From: Ramlibacter terrae
GTDB lineage: Bacteria > Pseudomonadota > Gammaproteobacteria > Burkholderiales > Burkholderiaceae_C
Direction: 5' to 3'
Assembly: GCA_013127575.1 (NCBI GenBank)
Contig: CP053418.1
Coordinates: 4,588,001-4,652,000, forward strand
DNA length: 64,000 nt
Positions within the stretch are counted from its first letter, which is position 1; every line of letters begins with the position of its first letter. The translations under genes were made by a program, and so were the position numbers. This document shows positions 19,021 through 28,250 of this stretch, piece by piece. The notes beneath the pieces were generated by a model. That model had not been told where the DNA came from. It worked only from the letters and a program-made list of their open reading frames with translations, and did not search any database.

Positions 19021-20816
19021 GTTCGACCTCGTCGCGCGGCTGGCGGGCGAAGCGCTTCTCGCGCTCGTAGGGGAACACGTCGTGCACGTGGCCGGCCTGG
19101 ATGCGTTCCTTGCGCGACTGCCAGAAAGCGGGATCGAGCAGGTCGGCGTGGTGCTTCATGAACACCTCGCGCACCGCCGGATTGCCCAGCAGGAAGGGTT
19201 CGAAGCTCTCCGGGAAGACGTCGCGCGGGCCGACCTTGTACCAGACCTCGCCGGACATCTCTTCCTCTTCGTTGCGGGGCGCGGGGATCTTGCGGAAGTT
19301 GCAGTCGGTGAGGTACTCGATCTCGTCGTAGTCGTAGAACACGACCTTGCCGTTGCGCGTGACGCCGAAGTTCTTCCAGAGCATGTCGCCGGGGAAGATG
19401 TTGGCGGCCACCAGGTCCTTGATGGCATTGCCGTATTCCAGCACCGCGCGCTCGATCTGTTCCCGCGCGCCGGCGTCGAAGGCTTCCTGCAGGTAGATGT
19501 TGAGCGGGATCATCCGGCGCTCGATGTACAGGTGCTTGATGACCACTTCTTCCTGGCCGTCGCCGTCGCGGTCACCGATCTCGAGCTGGCTCGGGGCGAA
19601 CTTGCGGATCTCGTCCAGCAGCTCGTCGCCGAAACGTGAGCGATCGAACGCCACCTCGCTGTACTCCAGCGTGTCCGCCATGCGGCCCACGCGGTCGTGC
19701 TGCTTCACCAGCAGGTACTTGCCTTGGATCTGCTCGCGGGTGGTGTCCTTCTGCGGCGGATAGTGGTCCTTGATCAGCTTGAAGACATAGGGAAAGGACG
19801 GCAGGTCGAACACCAGCATCACCATGCCCTTGATGCCGGGGGCGATGCGGAACTTGTCGCTCGAGTGGCGCAGGTGCTGCAGGAAGTCGCGGTAGAACAG
19901 CGTCTTGCCCTGCTTGGCCAGGCCCAGCGCGTTGTAGATCTCGGCGCGCGGCTTGCGCGGCATCAGCGAACGCAGGAACTGCACGTACGCCGACGGGATT
20001 TCCATGTCGACCATGAAGTAGGCGCGGGCGAAAGAGAACAGCATCTGCAGCTCGTCCTCGCCGAACAGGCAGGCGTCGATGAACAGCGCGCCTTCCTTGG
20101 TGTGCAGGATCGGCCATGCGAAAGGAAGCTCGCCGAAGCCGTTGATGATCTTGCCGACGACGTACGCGCCCTTGTTGCGATAGAACAGCGACGACAGCAC
20201 CTGCACACGGAAGTTGGCGCGCAGCCGGGTGTCGCCGAGCCGCGCCTCGACCGCGTCCAGGACGTTCGCCGTGTCCCGCCGCAGGTCCTCGAACGGCAGG
20301 GCGAGCCGGAAGTTGTGGACGATGCGCTCGATGTTCTCGCGCAGCGTCTCGCGCGTCGGGTAGTACGAGCGGTAGGTCGGCGTGGCGCCCGGCTCGTCGT
20401 TCTCGATGTACTCGGTGCTGACCGCCGGCCGCACGAAGATGAAGTCGTTGTGGAAGTACGTGCGGTGCAGGATCTTGGTGGTGACCGAGTTGAAGAAGGT
20501 CTCCGCCAGCTCGGGCTGGTGGTGGTCGATCAGGAGCCCGATGTAGTGCAGCTTGGCCTGGTGCCACACCTCCATCGGCTGCATGCCGGCCTCGAACTCG
20601 GTCTCCAGCCGCTGCACCGCCTCCTGCACGCGCAGGTCGTAGAACTCGATGCGTTCGCGCTGCGCGCGCTGCTGCCCGTGCCAGTCGGCCTGCTCGAAGC
20701 GCAGCTTGGCCCCTGGCCGACTCCAGCCGGAACAACCGGTAGTGCCGGTCGAAGCCGTCGAGCAGCGCCTGCGCGATGCCGTAGGCGAGCGGGGAGTCCA
20801 GGCGCTGCGGGAACAC
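19013..20816 (-). CDS. aceK: Isocitrate dehydrogenase kinase/phosphatase
   Basis: About 600 residues, as in other betaproteobacteria. AceK phosphorylates and dephosphorylates isocitrate dehydrogenase to direct carbon through the glyoxylate bypass. Recognisable regions: [49 protein letters not shown] (ATP loop and lysine), and [37 protein letters not shown] with the catalytic Asp of the kinase fold. One break at ~20712. Start is GTG 20816: an in-frame stop (shared with the carbonic anhydrase gene's stop codon) lies 15 bases upstream, so no earlier start exists. It sits downstream of ivd and the carbonic anhydrase gene, unlike the aceBAK order of enterics. Confidence 0.92.
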
Positions 20817-20831
20817 GGGAGGACAGCGCTG

Positions 20832-21484
20832 CTAGCAGTGCTTCGCGATGATGTCCGCGACGGCCGTGCGGTACATGGGTTCGATCGCATCGGTGCTGGT
20901 CACCGACATCTTCAGGTCCTGCAGCAGGCCGTCGTGCACGCCGAACGCCCAGCCGTGGATGGTGACGTTCTGCTGCTGCGCCCAGGCGTCGACCATGACG
21001 GTGCTGACGCAGACGTTGACCACCTGCTCCACCACGTTCAGGTCCACCAGCGCATCGGCGCGCTTCTCGGGCGCGATGTTGTCCAGCAGCTGCCGGTGCC
21101 GGTCGCGCACGTCCCGGATGTGGCGGATCCAGTTGTCGGCCAGGCCGATGCGGGTGCCGTGCAGCGCCGCCATCACGCCGCCGCAGCCGTAGTGGCCGAC
21201 GACCATGATGTGTTCGACCTTCAGCATCTCCACGGCGAACTGGATCGCCGAGAGCGCGTTCAGGTCGGAGTGCACGACCACGTTGGCCACGTTGCGGTGC
21301 ACGAACACCTCGCCGGGCTCGAGCCCGGTGATCTGGTTGGCGGGCACGCGGCTGTCGGAGCAGCCGATCCACATGAAGCGGGGCTTCTGCTGCTTCACGA
21401 GCGACGTGAAGAAGCCGGGGCGCGTGCGCTCCATCTCCGCGGCCCAGGCGCGGTTGTGGGCGAAGAGGTCTGGATGAATACCAT
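20832..21484 (-). CDS. can: Beta-class carbonic anhydrase
   Basis: About 217 residues. Reversible hydration of CO2 in the cytoplasm. Zinc ligands are visible: Cys in [11 protein letters not shown] with its Asp-Arg pair, and His/Cys in [11 protein letters not shown] break near 21470 (CCAGG read as CCAG) separates the start MVFIQ from [13 protein letters not shown], the usual family N-terminus. The gene starts 10 bases after ivd ends and stops 16 bases before aceK. Bicarbonate supply for biotin carboxylases of leucine or acyl-CoA breakdown would explain this position, an inference from context. Confidence 0.9.
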
Positions 21485-21494
21485 GGCGTGCAGC

Positions 21495-22673
21495 CTACAT
21501 CGTCTCGGCGAACAGTTCGCGGCCGATCAGCATGCGGCGGATCTCGCTGGTGCCCGCGCCGATCTCGTACAGCTTGGCATCGCGCCACAGGCGGCCCAGC
21601 GGGTACTCGTTGATGTAGCCGTTGCCGCCGTAGATCTGGATGCCCTCGCCGGCCATCCACGTGGCCTTCTCGGCGCAATACAGGATGACGGAGGCGCAGT
21701 CCTTGCGCACCTGCCGCACGTGCTCGGTTCCGAGCAGGTCGAGGTTCTTGCCGACCATGTAGCAGTAGGCGCGGGCCGCCTGCAGGATGGTGTACATGTC
21801 GGCCACCTTGCCCTGGATCAGCTGGAACTCGCCGATGCTCTGGCCGAACTGCTTGCGGTCGTGGATGTAGGGGATGACGTTGTCCATCACCGCCTGCATG
21901 ATGCCGATGGGGCCCGCCGCGAGCACGGCGCGTTCGTAGTCGAGGCCGCTCATGAGGACCTTGGCGCCGCCGTTCAGCGCGCCCAGCACGTTCTCGGCCG
22001 GCACCTCGACGTTCTGGAACACCAGTTCGCCGGTGGTGCTGCCGCGCATGCCCATCTTGTCGAGCTTCTGCGCGATGGAGAAGCCCTTCATCGTCTTCTC
22101 GATCAGGAAGGCGGTGACGCCGCGCGCGCCCAGTTCCGGCTCGGTCTTCGCGTAGACGACCAGCGTGTCCGCGTCGGGGCCGTTGGTGATCCAGAACTTG
22201 GAGCCGTTCAGCAGGTAGTAGCCCCCTTGTCTTCCGCCCTCAGCTTCATCGAGATCACGTCGCTGCCGGCCCCCGGCTCGCTCATCGCCAGCGCGCCGAT
22301 GTGCTCGCCGGAGATCAGCTTGGGGAGGTACTTCTTCTTCTGCGCGTCGTTGCCGTTGCGCTTGATCTGGTTGACGCACAGGTTGCTGTGCGCACCGTAC
22401 GAAAGGCCGACCGCGGCGGACGCGCGGGAGATCTCCTCCACCGCGATCATGTGCGCCCGGGTAGCCCATGCCGGCGCCGCCGTACTCCTCGGGCACCGTG
22501 ATCCCCAGCACGCCCGGGTCGCCCATCTTGCGCCACAGCTCCAGCGGAAAGTGGTCGGTGCGGTCGATCTCGGAAGCTATGGGCGCGATCTCGGCCTGCG
22601 CGAAATCGTGCACGGTGTCGCGCAGGGCGTCCGTGTCTTCGCCCAGCTGGAAGTTGAGGCCGGGAAGCTGCAT
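21495..22673 (-). CDS. ivd: Isovaleryl-CoA dehydrogenase
   Basis: 392 residues. Converts isovaleryl-CoA to 3-methylcrotonyl-CoA in leucine degradation, passing electrons to ETF. Family features: GYGGAGM-type loop near residue 55, [32 protein letters not shown], and above all [14 protein letters not shown], whose Glu is the catalytic base in isovaleryl-CoA dehydrogenases; the medium-chain position instead reads [12 protein letters not shown]. Two compensating breaks, near 22460 (CCTGG read as CCCGGG) and 22227 (run of G), put the middle in another frame. It lies behind a PaaI thioesterase and LiuR-type regulator. The usual liuBCDE genes are not next to it. Confidence 0.92.
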   Translation of the reverse strand: MQLPGLNFQLGEDTDALRDTVHDFAQAEIAPIASEIDRTDHFPLELWRKMGDPGVLGITVPEEYGGAGMGYPGAHDRGGGDLPRVRRGRPFVRCAQQPVRQPDQAQRQRRAEEEVPPQADLRRAHRRAGDERAGGRQRRDLDEAEGGRQGGYYLLNGSKFWITNGPDADTLVVYAKTEPELGARGVTAFLIEKTMKGFSIAQKLDKMGMRGSTTGELVFQNVEVPAENVLGALNGGAKVLMSGLDYERAVLAAGPIGIMQAVMDNVIPYIHDRKQFGQSIGEFQLIQGKVADMYTILQAARAYCYMVGKNLDLLGTEHVRQVRKDCASVILYCAEKATWMAGEGIQIYGGNGYINEYPLGRLWRDAKLYEIGAGTSEIRRMLIGRELFAETM

Positions 22674-22695
22674 GGAATGTCTCCTTGGTTCGTGT

Positions 22696-23157
22696 TCAGT
22701 GGTGGATGCCGTCGCGGCCGGCCACGGCCATCAGCGTGGCGCCCATGGTGGCGATGAGTTTTTCGCGGCCGTCCGAGATGGCGTACGCGCGCCCTTCGGC
22801 AACCGTGATCGTGCGGCCCGGCTTGAGGACGACGCCTTCCATGCGGAAGCGCTCGCCCTTGGCCGGCGCCAGCAGGTTGATCTTGAATTCGATGGTGAGC
22901 ACGGCGACGTCGGCAGGCATCAGCGAGAAGCCCGCGTAGCCGCAGGCCGAGTCGAGCGCCGTCGACACCATGCCGGCGTGCAGGAAGCCGTGTTGCTGCG
23001 TCAGCGCCTGCTGCCAGGCCAACTCGATGACGACGCGGCCCGGCTCGATCTCGCCCAGCGTGGCGCCGATCGTGGCCATGGCGCCCTGGCGCGCGAAGCT
23101 GGCGCGCACCCGGTCGGCATAGGCCGGGTCCGGCGGTTCGAATCGCGCTGCTTGCAT
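22696..23157 (-). CDS. PaaI-family hotdog thioesterase
   Basis: Intact, 153 residues. Single hotdog domain, probably hydrolysing acyl- or aryl-CoA to relieve CoA trapping. The diagnostic segment is QQHGFLHAGMVSTALDSACGYA, containing HGFLHAG with the Asp further on that serves as catalytic residue in this family, and a C-terminal VAEGRAYAISDGREKLIATM. Start is ATG 23157 with the LiuR-type operator 30 bases upstream. It is the first gene downstream of the regulator and 22 bases before ivd, a frequent arrangement in Burkholderiales leucine loci. Confidence 0.85.
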   Translation of the reverse strand: MQAARFEPPDPAYADRVRASFARQGAMATIGATLGEIEPGRVVIELAWQQALTQQHGFLHAGMVSTALDSACGYAGFSLMPADVAVLTIEFKINLLAPAKGERFRMEGVVLKPGRTITVAEGRAYAISDGREKLIATMGATLMAVAGRDGIHH

Positions 23158-23186
23158 GGCGGCTCCCGGGCTGGATCTGGTTGACG

Positions 23187-23202
23187 TTGACGTAAACGTC
23201 AA
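23187..23202 (-). promoter_or_regulatory. LiuR-type operator 1
   Basis: Palindrome TTGACGTAAACGTCAA with 7-base arms, preceded by an overlapping half-site TTGACG at 23181. It lies between the regulator stop and the PaaI-ivd genes, where a MerR-type activator/repressor site is expected. LiuR sites in proteobacteria are of this TTNACGTNNACGTNAA kind; assignment to this regulator rests on position and the matching copy upstream of its own gene. Confidence 0.75.
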
Positions 23203-23610
23203 TTATGACTTGACCGGCTTGTCCATGCGCGCGAGCAGGGCGCGGGCCTCTTTCTCGTGGGTGCGCACCTCGTCGAGGTTGGCCTGCAGTTCGGCCAGTT
23301 GCTCTTCGAGCTGGCTGCGGTGCTGCGCCGGGATGGCCGGGAACTTGCGCAGCTGCGGCCCGGTGTCGCGCGGGCTGTCGTACATGTCGATCAGTTCGCG
23401 GGCCTCGGTCAGCGAGAGGCCCAGGCGCTTGGCCCGCAGCGTGAGCTTCAGGCGCGTGCGGTCTCGCGTGGTGTAGATGCGGTTGCGTCCGCCGGGGCCG
23501 GAGCGCTCCGGCTGCAGCAGGCCCATGTCTTCGTAGAAACGGATCGCACGGGTGGTCAGGTCGAACTCGCGCGCGAGGTCGCTGATGGTGTAGGTGGAGG
23601 GCGCTGCCAT
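23203..23610 (-). CDS. liuR: MerR-family regulator, LiuR type
   Basis: Intact, 135 residues. N-terminal winged HTH (TYTISDLAREFDLTTRAIRFYEDMGLL) with the MerR RFYE/GLL signature and RIYTTRDRTRLKLTLRAKRLGLSL, then a dimerisation coiled coil (EEQLAELQANLDEVRTHEKEARALL). No metal-binding cysteines, as in LiuR, which responds to branched-chain or fatty-acid CoA intermediates. It is followed by PaaI thioesterase and ivd, and both the gene and those targets carry the same palindrome upstream, indicating autoregulation and control of the catabolic genes. Confidence 0.88.
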   Translation of the reverse strand: MAAPSTYTISDLAREFDLTTRAIRFYEDMGLLQPERSGPGGRNRIYTTRDRTRLKLTLRAKRLGLSLTEARELIDMYDSPRDTGPQLRKFPAIPAQHRSQLEEQLAELQANLDEVRTHEKEARALLARMDKPVKS

Positions 23611-23624
23611 TCGCCCGATTACAT

Positions 23625-23647
23625 ATGACGTTTACGTCAACGTCAAC
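23625..23647 (-). promoter_or_regulatory. LiuR-type operator 2
   Basis: ATGACGTTTACGTCAA at 23625-23640 with a further half-site CGTCAAC to 23647, 15 bases upstream of the liuR start codon. The palindrome matches operator 1 in inverse orientation. The position over the probable promoter fits autoregulation. Confidence 0.75.
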
Positions 23648-23677
23648 GGCTGCGGCGCTCGCTGATTAGAGCGCGGA

Positions 23678-23811
23678 GCGCCTGCCGCGGGCTGAACGCA
23701 GAAGTCGCGAAAAGGAAATGCAGAAATCGCAGAAGGACACCCACTTCCGGAAGCCCTTCTGCGATTTCTGCGTTGCTTCTGCGCCTTCTGCGTTCAGCCC
23801 GCCGCAGGCGC
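23678..23811. repeat. 134-bp imperfect palindrome (GCAGAA-type repeat element)
   Basis: The outer arms 23678-23704 and 23785-23811 are reverse complements at 26 of 27 bases. The inner arms 23720-23736 and 23755-23771 are a perfect 17-base inverted repeat. The arms contain repeated GCAGAA / TTCTGC words spaced in threes. It fills the intergenic space between the liuR promoter and the metallopeptidase gene's stop. It resembles dispersed palindromic repeats seen in many high-GC bacteria; open reading frames drawn across it are spurious. Confidence 0.8.
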
Positions 23812-23832
23812 TGCTGCGCCAACAAGCACCGC

Positions 23833-24741
23833 TTACCAGACCGGCGCTGGCTGGTCCTTCAATTGCGCCCGCAGCTCCGGATAGTTGGGCACCACGGTCT
23901 TGACCGTTTCCCAGAAGCGAGGGCTGTGGTCCATCACGCGCAGGTGGCTCAGCTCGTGTGCCACGACGTAGTCGATGACGGCCATGCGGAAGTGCACCAG
24001 GCGCCAGTTGAGGCGGATCGAACCGTCGGTCTTGGCGGTGCCCCACAACGTGCTGGCGCTGGTGAGCGTGAGCTTGCGCCACTGCACGCCGAGCTGTGGC
24101 GCGTAGTGTTCGAGGCGTTCGGTGAAGATGCGCTTGGCCTGGCGCATCAGCCACGCCTGCACCGCGTCGCGCACCTGCGAAGGCTGCGCGGTCTGCGGCA
24201 GGCCGATGTGCAGCGTCATGCGCGTGACGCCGGGCAGCGTCTCGCGGTCCGTGTGCAGCATGCCGCCCGTCTCGCGGAAGTCGTGCCGCGGGTCCAGCAC
24301 CACGATCACCTGCTCGCCGAGGAACGGGAAGGTGGCGCCGTCCTGCCACTGGATGCGCGCTGCCTCGATCTTCTGGCGGCGCTCGCGCGAAGCTTCGAGC
24401 TTGTTGACGATCCAGCGGGACTTGCTGCGCACCGCCGCCTCGACCTCGCCGATGCCGACCCAGCGCGGCGCGCTGACCACGGCCTTCCGGGCCGACGGAA
24501 AAGCCGATGTTCTTGCGCTTGCCGCGGCGGAATTCGTACGCCACCAGCACTTCGCCGAGCAGGATCTCGCGGTTGGCGTCGGGGTGGCGGAACGCGTGCG
24601 GCGCCAGCACTGGTCGAGCGTTTCCGCGGGCGGCGCATCCGCGTCGATGACGCGCGGAGCGGCGGTGGGAGCGGGAGCGGGAGGACGCGTGGGTTTCGGC
24701 TCGTCGAACAGGTCGAGGAGGAGCTGAAACGGGGACTGCAT
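23833..24741 (-). CDS. YgjP-like (M48-type gluzincin) metallopeptidase
   Basis: About 302 residues. The zinc motif VVAHELSHLRVMDHS followed by PRFWETV is the HExxH signature of the YgjP/DUF45 family. Upstream it shows SRRLAVHI-like context replaced here by VSAPRWVGIGEVEAAVRSK and KLTLTSASTLWGTAKTDGSIRLNWRLVH, both typical of the family. The N-terminal 60 residues are Pro/Ala-rich. Breaks near 24611 and 24480. Role in the cell is not established for this family; it is found beside restriction genes elsewhere, but none are visible here. Confidence 0.8.
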   Translation of the reverse strand: MQSPFQLLLDLFDEPKPTRPPAPAPTAAPRVIDADAPPAETLDQCWRRTRSATPTPTARSCSAKCWWRTNSAAASARTSAFPSARKAVVSAPRWVGIGEVEAAVRSKSRWIVNKLEASRERRQKIEAARIQWQDGATFPFLGEQVIVVLDPRHDFRETGGMLHTDRETLPGVTRMTLHIGLPQTAQPSQVRDAVQAWLMRQAKRIFTERLEHYAPQLGVQWRKLTLTSASTLWGTAKTDGSIRLNWRLVHFRMAVIDYVVAHELSHLRVMDHSPRFWETVKTVVPNYPELRAQLKDQPAPVW

Positions 24742-24782
24742 GGGCCGCGATTCTAGCGGCGGCCCCGCATTTCCAGCAGGCG

Positions 24783-25547
24783 TTACACCAGCGGCGGATG
24801 CTCGCACGGGGTCTTTGGGTAGGCGTCGGGATCGAGCCGGCGCATCTCCAGTTCGATCCAGGTCTCGACCTCGCGCATCAGTTCGTCCGCGCTGCGGCCT
24901 TCGCTCGGAATCGGCTTGCCGATGGACACGTCGACGATGCCCGGCCGCTTGATGAAGGCCTTGCGCGGCCAGCACTTGGCCGACGTCACGGCGATCGGGA
25001 TCACAGGCGCGCCGGTGGCCACCGCCAGCCGCGTGCCGCCCGACTTGTACTGGCCCTGCTCGCCCCGCGGAATGCGCGTGCCCTCGGGGAACATGATCAC
25101 CCAGATGCCTTGCGCCAGCAGGCGCTTGCCCTGCTCCACGACCTTGTTGAAGGCCTGCGCGCGCAGGCGGCGGTCGATGTGGATCATGTCCATGCGGCCC
25201 ATCGCCCAGCCGAAGAACGGGATGTAGATCAGCTCGCGCTTGAACACGTACGCCAGCGGGTGCGGCATCAGCGTGGGCATCAGGAAGGTTTCGAACGTGG
25301 ACTGGTGCTTGACCAGCAGGATGCCCGGGCTGGTCTTGCCCTGCGGCAGGTTCTCCATGCCCGTCACGCGCACTGGATGCCGCACAGGATGCGCGCCGCA
25401 TCGATCTGCCACCCGAGCCAGCGCGCGGCTTTCCAGTACATCTGCTCGCCGGAGGACCAGAGCGACGAGGTCACCATCCAGATGCCCCAGGGGGACGACG
25501 GTCACGAGCATCACCAGCGCGTGCAGGACGGAACGGAGGAAGGCCAT
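24783..25547 (-). CDS. plsC: 1-acyl-sn-glycerol-3-phosphate acyltransferase
   Basis: About 254 residues. Makes phosphatidic acid from lysophosphatidic acid at the inner membrane. Motifs: KHQSTFETF (the HX4E variant common in this order), the FPEGTR motif in VIMFPEGTRIPRG, and APVIPIAV. N-terminal hydrophobic span. Breaks near 25490 and 25373 compensate; both fit CCWGG. It follows gmhB by 22 bases in the conserved glyQ-glyS-gmhB-plsC order. Confidence 0.9.
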   Translation of the reverse strand: MAFLRSVLHALVMLVTVVPLGHLDGDLVALVLRRADVLESRALARVADRCGAHPVRHPVRVTGMENLPQGKTSPGILLVKHQSTFETFLMPTLMPHPLAYVFKRELIYIPFFGWAMGRMDMIHIDRRLRAQAFNKVVEQGKRLLAQGIWVIMFPEGTRIPRGEQGQYKSGGTRLAVATGAPVIPIAVTSAKCWPRKAFIKRPGIVDVSIGKPIPSEGRSADELMREVETWIELEMRRLDPDAYPKTPCEHPPLV

Positions 25548-25569
25548 GGGCGCGGGGTCTCTCGGGAAT

Positions 25570-26142
25570 TCAGGCGGCCGGCCGCGGCGCCGCGGCGGGG
25601 CGCGCGATCAGCCAGTCGGCAAAGGCGGAAAGGTCCTGGTGCACGGTGGTGCCGGCGGGATAGGTTTCGGGCAGCGGCTGGCCGCGCAGGCCTTCGGCCT
25701 TGCCCGTGAGCACGAGGTGCGGCTGGCAGCCGACGGCGACGCCGGCCTGCAGGTCGCGCGGCGAGTCGCCGGCGGTGTGCACGCCCTTGAGGTCGACGCC
25801 GAAGCGTTCGCCGATCTGCTCGAACAAGCCGGGCAGGGGCTTGCGGCACTGGCAGCCTTCGTCGGGGCTGTGCGGGCAGTAGAAGACGGCGTCGATGCGG
25901 CCGCCGAGCGCTGCCACGGCCTTGTGCATCTTGGCGTGGATGGCGTTGAGCGACACCACGTCGAACAGGCCGCGGCCCAGGCCCGACTGGTTGGACGCGA
26001 CCGCCACGTGCCAGCCGGCGTGGTTCAGGCGGGCGATCGCCTCCAGCGCGCCGGGCAGCGGCTGCCACTCCTCGGGCGTCTTGATGAACTCGTCGCTGTC
26101 GGCGTTGATGGTGCCGTCGCGGTCGAGGATGACGAGTTTCAT
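25570..26142 (-). CDS. gmhB: D-glycero-beta-D-manno-heptose-1,7-bisphosphate 7-phosphatase
   Basis: Intact, 190 residues. HAD phosphatase of ADP-heptose synthesis for lipopolysaccharide core. LDRDGTIN at residue 5 gives the DxD motif, SNQSG is motif II, and the zinc-binding loop CPHSPDEGCQCRKP has the cysteines and histidine specific to GmhB, with AGDSPRDLQAG as motif IV. Start ATG 26142 shares a TGATG overlap with the glyS stop. Confidence 0.93.
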   Translation of the reverse strand: MKLVILDRDGTINADSDEFIKTPEEWQPLPGALEAIARLNHAGWHVAVASNQSGLGRGLFDVVSLNAIHAKMHKAVAALGGRIDAVFYCPHSPDEGCQCRKPLPGLFEQIGERFGVDLKGVHTAGDSPRDLQAGVAVGCQPHLVLTGKAEGLRGQPLPETYPAGTTVHQDLSAFADWLIARPAAAPRPAA

Positions 26143-28250
26143 CACGTGGCGAGCCGGGAGAGGTCGGCGACGCGGTTCATCGCCTGGTGCAGGGTGGCCA
26201 GCAGGCCCAGCCGGTTCAGGCGCAGGTCCATCTGCTCCGCGTTCACCATCACGCCGTCGAAGAAGGCGTCGACCGGTTCGCGCAACGCGGCGAGCGTCTG
26301 CAGCGAGCCGGTGTAGTCGCCGGATTCGAACTGCGCACCGGCTTGCGGCGCGATGCGCTGCGTGGCGGCGTACAGGGCCTTCTCGGCGTCTTCCTGCAAC
26401 AGCGGCTCGCTCACGTGCGCATCGGCACGCTCGGCCTTCTTCAGGATGTTGCCGATGCGCTTGTTGGCGGCGGCCAGCGCCGGCGCTTCCGGCAGCGCGG
26501 CGAAGGCGCGCACCGCGGCGAGGCGCTTGGCGACGTCGCCGAGACGCTGCGGGCGCAGCGCCAGCACGGCATCGACTTCCTGCGGGCTGTAGCCCTGCTC
26601 GCGCAGCGAACCGGCCAGGCGCTCGTAGATGAAGTCCGTGATCTGTTCCCCGGTGGCGGGCTGCGCCTGCGGGAACAGGGCAACGGCGGCCGCGACCGGG
26701 TCGCCCAGCGGCAGCGGCAGGTCCTTTTCCATCAGCATGCGCACCATCCCCGGGGCATGGCGGCGCAGCGCGAACGGATCCTTGTCGCCGGTGGGCAGCT
26801 GGCCGATCGCGAACAGGCCCGCGAGCGTCTCCAGCTTGTCCGCGAGGGCGACGACCAAGCCGACCTGGTTGCGCGGCAGCGCGTCGCCGGCGAAGCGGGG
26901 GCGGTAGTGGTCTTCGATCGCGGCAGCGACGTCGTCGCCGAGCCCATCGTGGCGCGCGTAGTAGCCGCCCATGATGCCCTGCAGCTCCGGGAACTCACCC
27001 ACCATGTCGGTCAGCAGGTCGGCCTTGGCGAGACGCGCGGCGACGTCGGCGTCGCGTGCGAGCGGGTCGCTGCCCATCCGCGCGCCGATCACCTGCGCCA
27101 TGGCGCGCACGCGTTCGATGCGCTCGCCCTGCGTGCCCAGCTTGTTGTGATAGACCACGCGGCCGAGGCCGGCGACGCGCGACTCCAGCGTCTTCTTGCG
27201 GTCCTGGTCGAAGAAGAACTTGGCGTCGGCCAGGCGCGGGCGGACCACGCGCTCGTTGCCGCCGATCACCGCGCTCGCATCGTCGGGCCGGATGTTGCTG
27301 ACCACCAGGAAGCGGTTGGTCAGCTTGCCGTCGGCGTCGAGCAGCGGGAAGTACTTCTGGTTGGCCTTCATCGTGAGGATCAGGCACTCCTGCGGCACTT
27401 CGAGGAATTCACGCTCGAACTCGCAGGTGAGCACGTTCGGGCGCTCAACCAGCGCCGTCACTTCGTCGAGCAGCGCCTCGTCTTCGATCGGGCGCGCGCC
27501 GCCGCCGACGCGCTGCGCCGCTTCCTGCAGTTGCTTCACGATTTCCGCCCGGCGCGCGTCGAAACCGGCGATGACCGAGCCATCGCGCTCCAGCGTCGCG
27601 GCGTAGCTGTCGGCGTCGGCGATGCTCACGGTGGGCTTGGCCGCTTCGAAGCGGTGGCCCTGCGTCGTGCGGCCGGATTGCAGGCCGAGCGCCTGCAGCG
27701 GCACCACGTCGCTGCCGTGCAGCGCAACCAGCGCGTGGGCCGGGCGCACGAACTTCACGTCGGTCCAGCCGTCGGCCAGCTGGTACGTCATGACCTTGGG
27801 GATGGGCAGCTTCGCCAGGCTTTCCAGCAGCGCCTTCTGCAGGCCTTCGGCGAGCGTCGCGCCCTTGACGGTGCTGTCGTAGAACAGCGCTTCGGCCTTG
27901 CCGTCCATCGCGCGCTTCAAGCCCGGCACCACGGACGCGTCGGCGCCCAGCGCCTGCAGCTTCTTCAGCAGGGCCGGCGTGGCACTGCCGGATGCGTCCA
28001 GGCCGACGCTCACCGGCATCAGCTTTTGCGAGACGGGCTTGTCGGCGGCAGCCGGCGCCACGGCGGTCACGTGGGCCGCGAGGCGGCGCGGCGACGCGAA
28101 CGGCGTCAGCACCGATCCCGCCGAGGCCGGGCCTTGCGCGCGCAGTTGCTCCAGCAGCACGGCGCCGAAGGACTCCCCGAGCTTCTTCAGCGCCTTGGGC
28201 GGCAGCTCTTCGACGAACAGTTCGACCAGCAGGTTCTTCATGGCGGACAT
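26142..28250 (-). CDS. glyS: Glycine--tRNA ligase beta subunit
   Basis: Intact, 702 residues, matching the bacterial beta subunit. Works with GlyQ as an alpha2beta2 enzyme. Begins MKNLLVELFVEELPPKALKKL after an initial Met-Ser-Ala, contains VERPNVLTCEFEREFLEVPQECLILTMKANQKYFPLLD, NIRPDDASAVIGGNERVVRPRLADAKFFF, and the C-terminal DALR-like anticodon-binding region. The start overlaps glyQ as TGATG. It is one of the few long genes in the window with no frame break. Confidence 0.97.
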   Translation of the reverse strand: MSAMKNLLVELFVEELPPKALKKLGESFGAVLLEQLRAQGPASAGSVLTPFASPRRLAAHVTAVAPAAADKPVSQKLMPVSVGLDASGSATPALLKKLQALGADASVVPGLKRAMDGKAEALFYDSTVKGATLAEGLQKALLESLAKLPIPKVMTYQLADGWTDVKFVRPAHALVALHGSDVVPLQALGLQSGRTTQGHRFEAAKPTVSIADADSYAATLERDGSVIAGFDARRAEIVKQLQEAAQRVGGGARPIEDEALLDEVTALVERPNVLTCEFEREFLEVPQECLILTMKANQKYFPLLDADGKLTNRFLVVSNIRPDDASAVIGGNERVVRPRLADAKFFFDQDRKKTLESRVAGLGRVVYHNKLGTQGERIERVRAMAQVIGARMGSDPLARDADVAARLAKADLLTDMVGEFPELQGIMGGYYARHDGLGDDVAAAIEDHYRPRFAGDALPRNQVGLVVALADKLETLAGLFAIGQLPTGDKDPFALRRHAPGMVRMLMEKDLPLPLGDPVAAAVALFPQAQPATGEQITDFIYERLAGSLREQGYSPQEVDAVLALRPQRLGDVAKRLAAVRAFAALPEAPALAAANKRIGNILKKAERADAHVSEPLLQEDAEKALYAATQRIAPQAGAQFESGDYTGSLQTLAALREPVDAFFDGVMVNAEQMDLRLNRLGLLATLHQAMNRVADLSRLAT

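Noticed and set aside
20649..22757. 702-codon plus-strand open frame opposite aceK, can and ivd
   Set aside because: Crosses three well-supported minus-strand genes and has no domain.
23643..23903. Short open frames at the palindrome
   Set aside because: Repetitive translations come from the GCAGAA palindrome, not from a gene.
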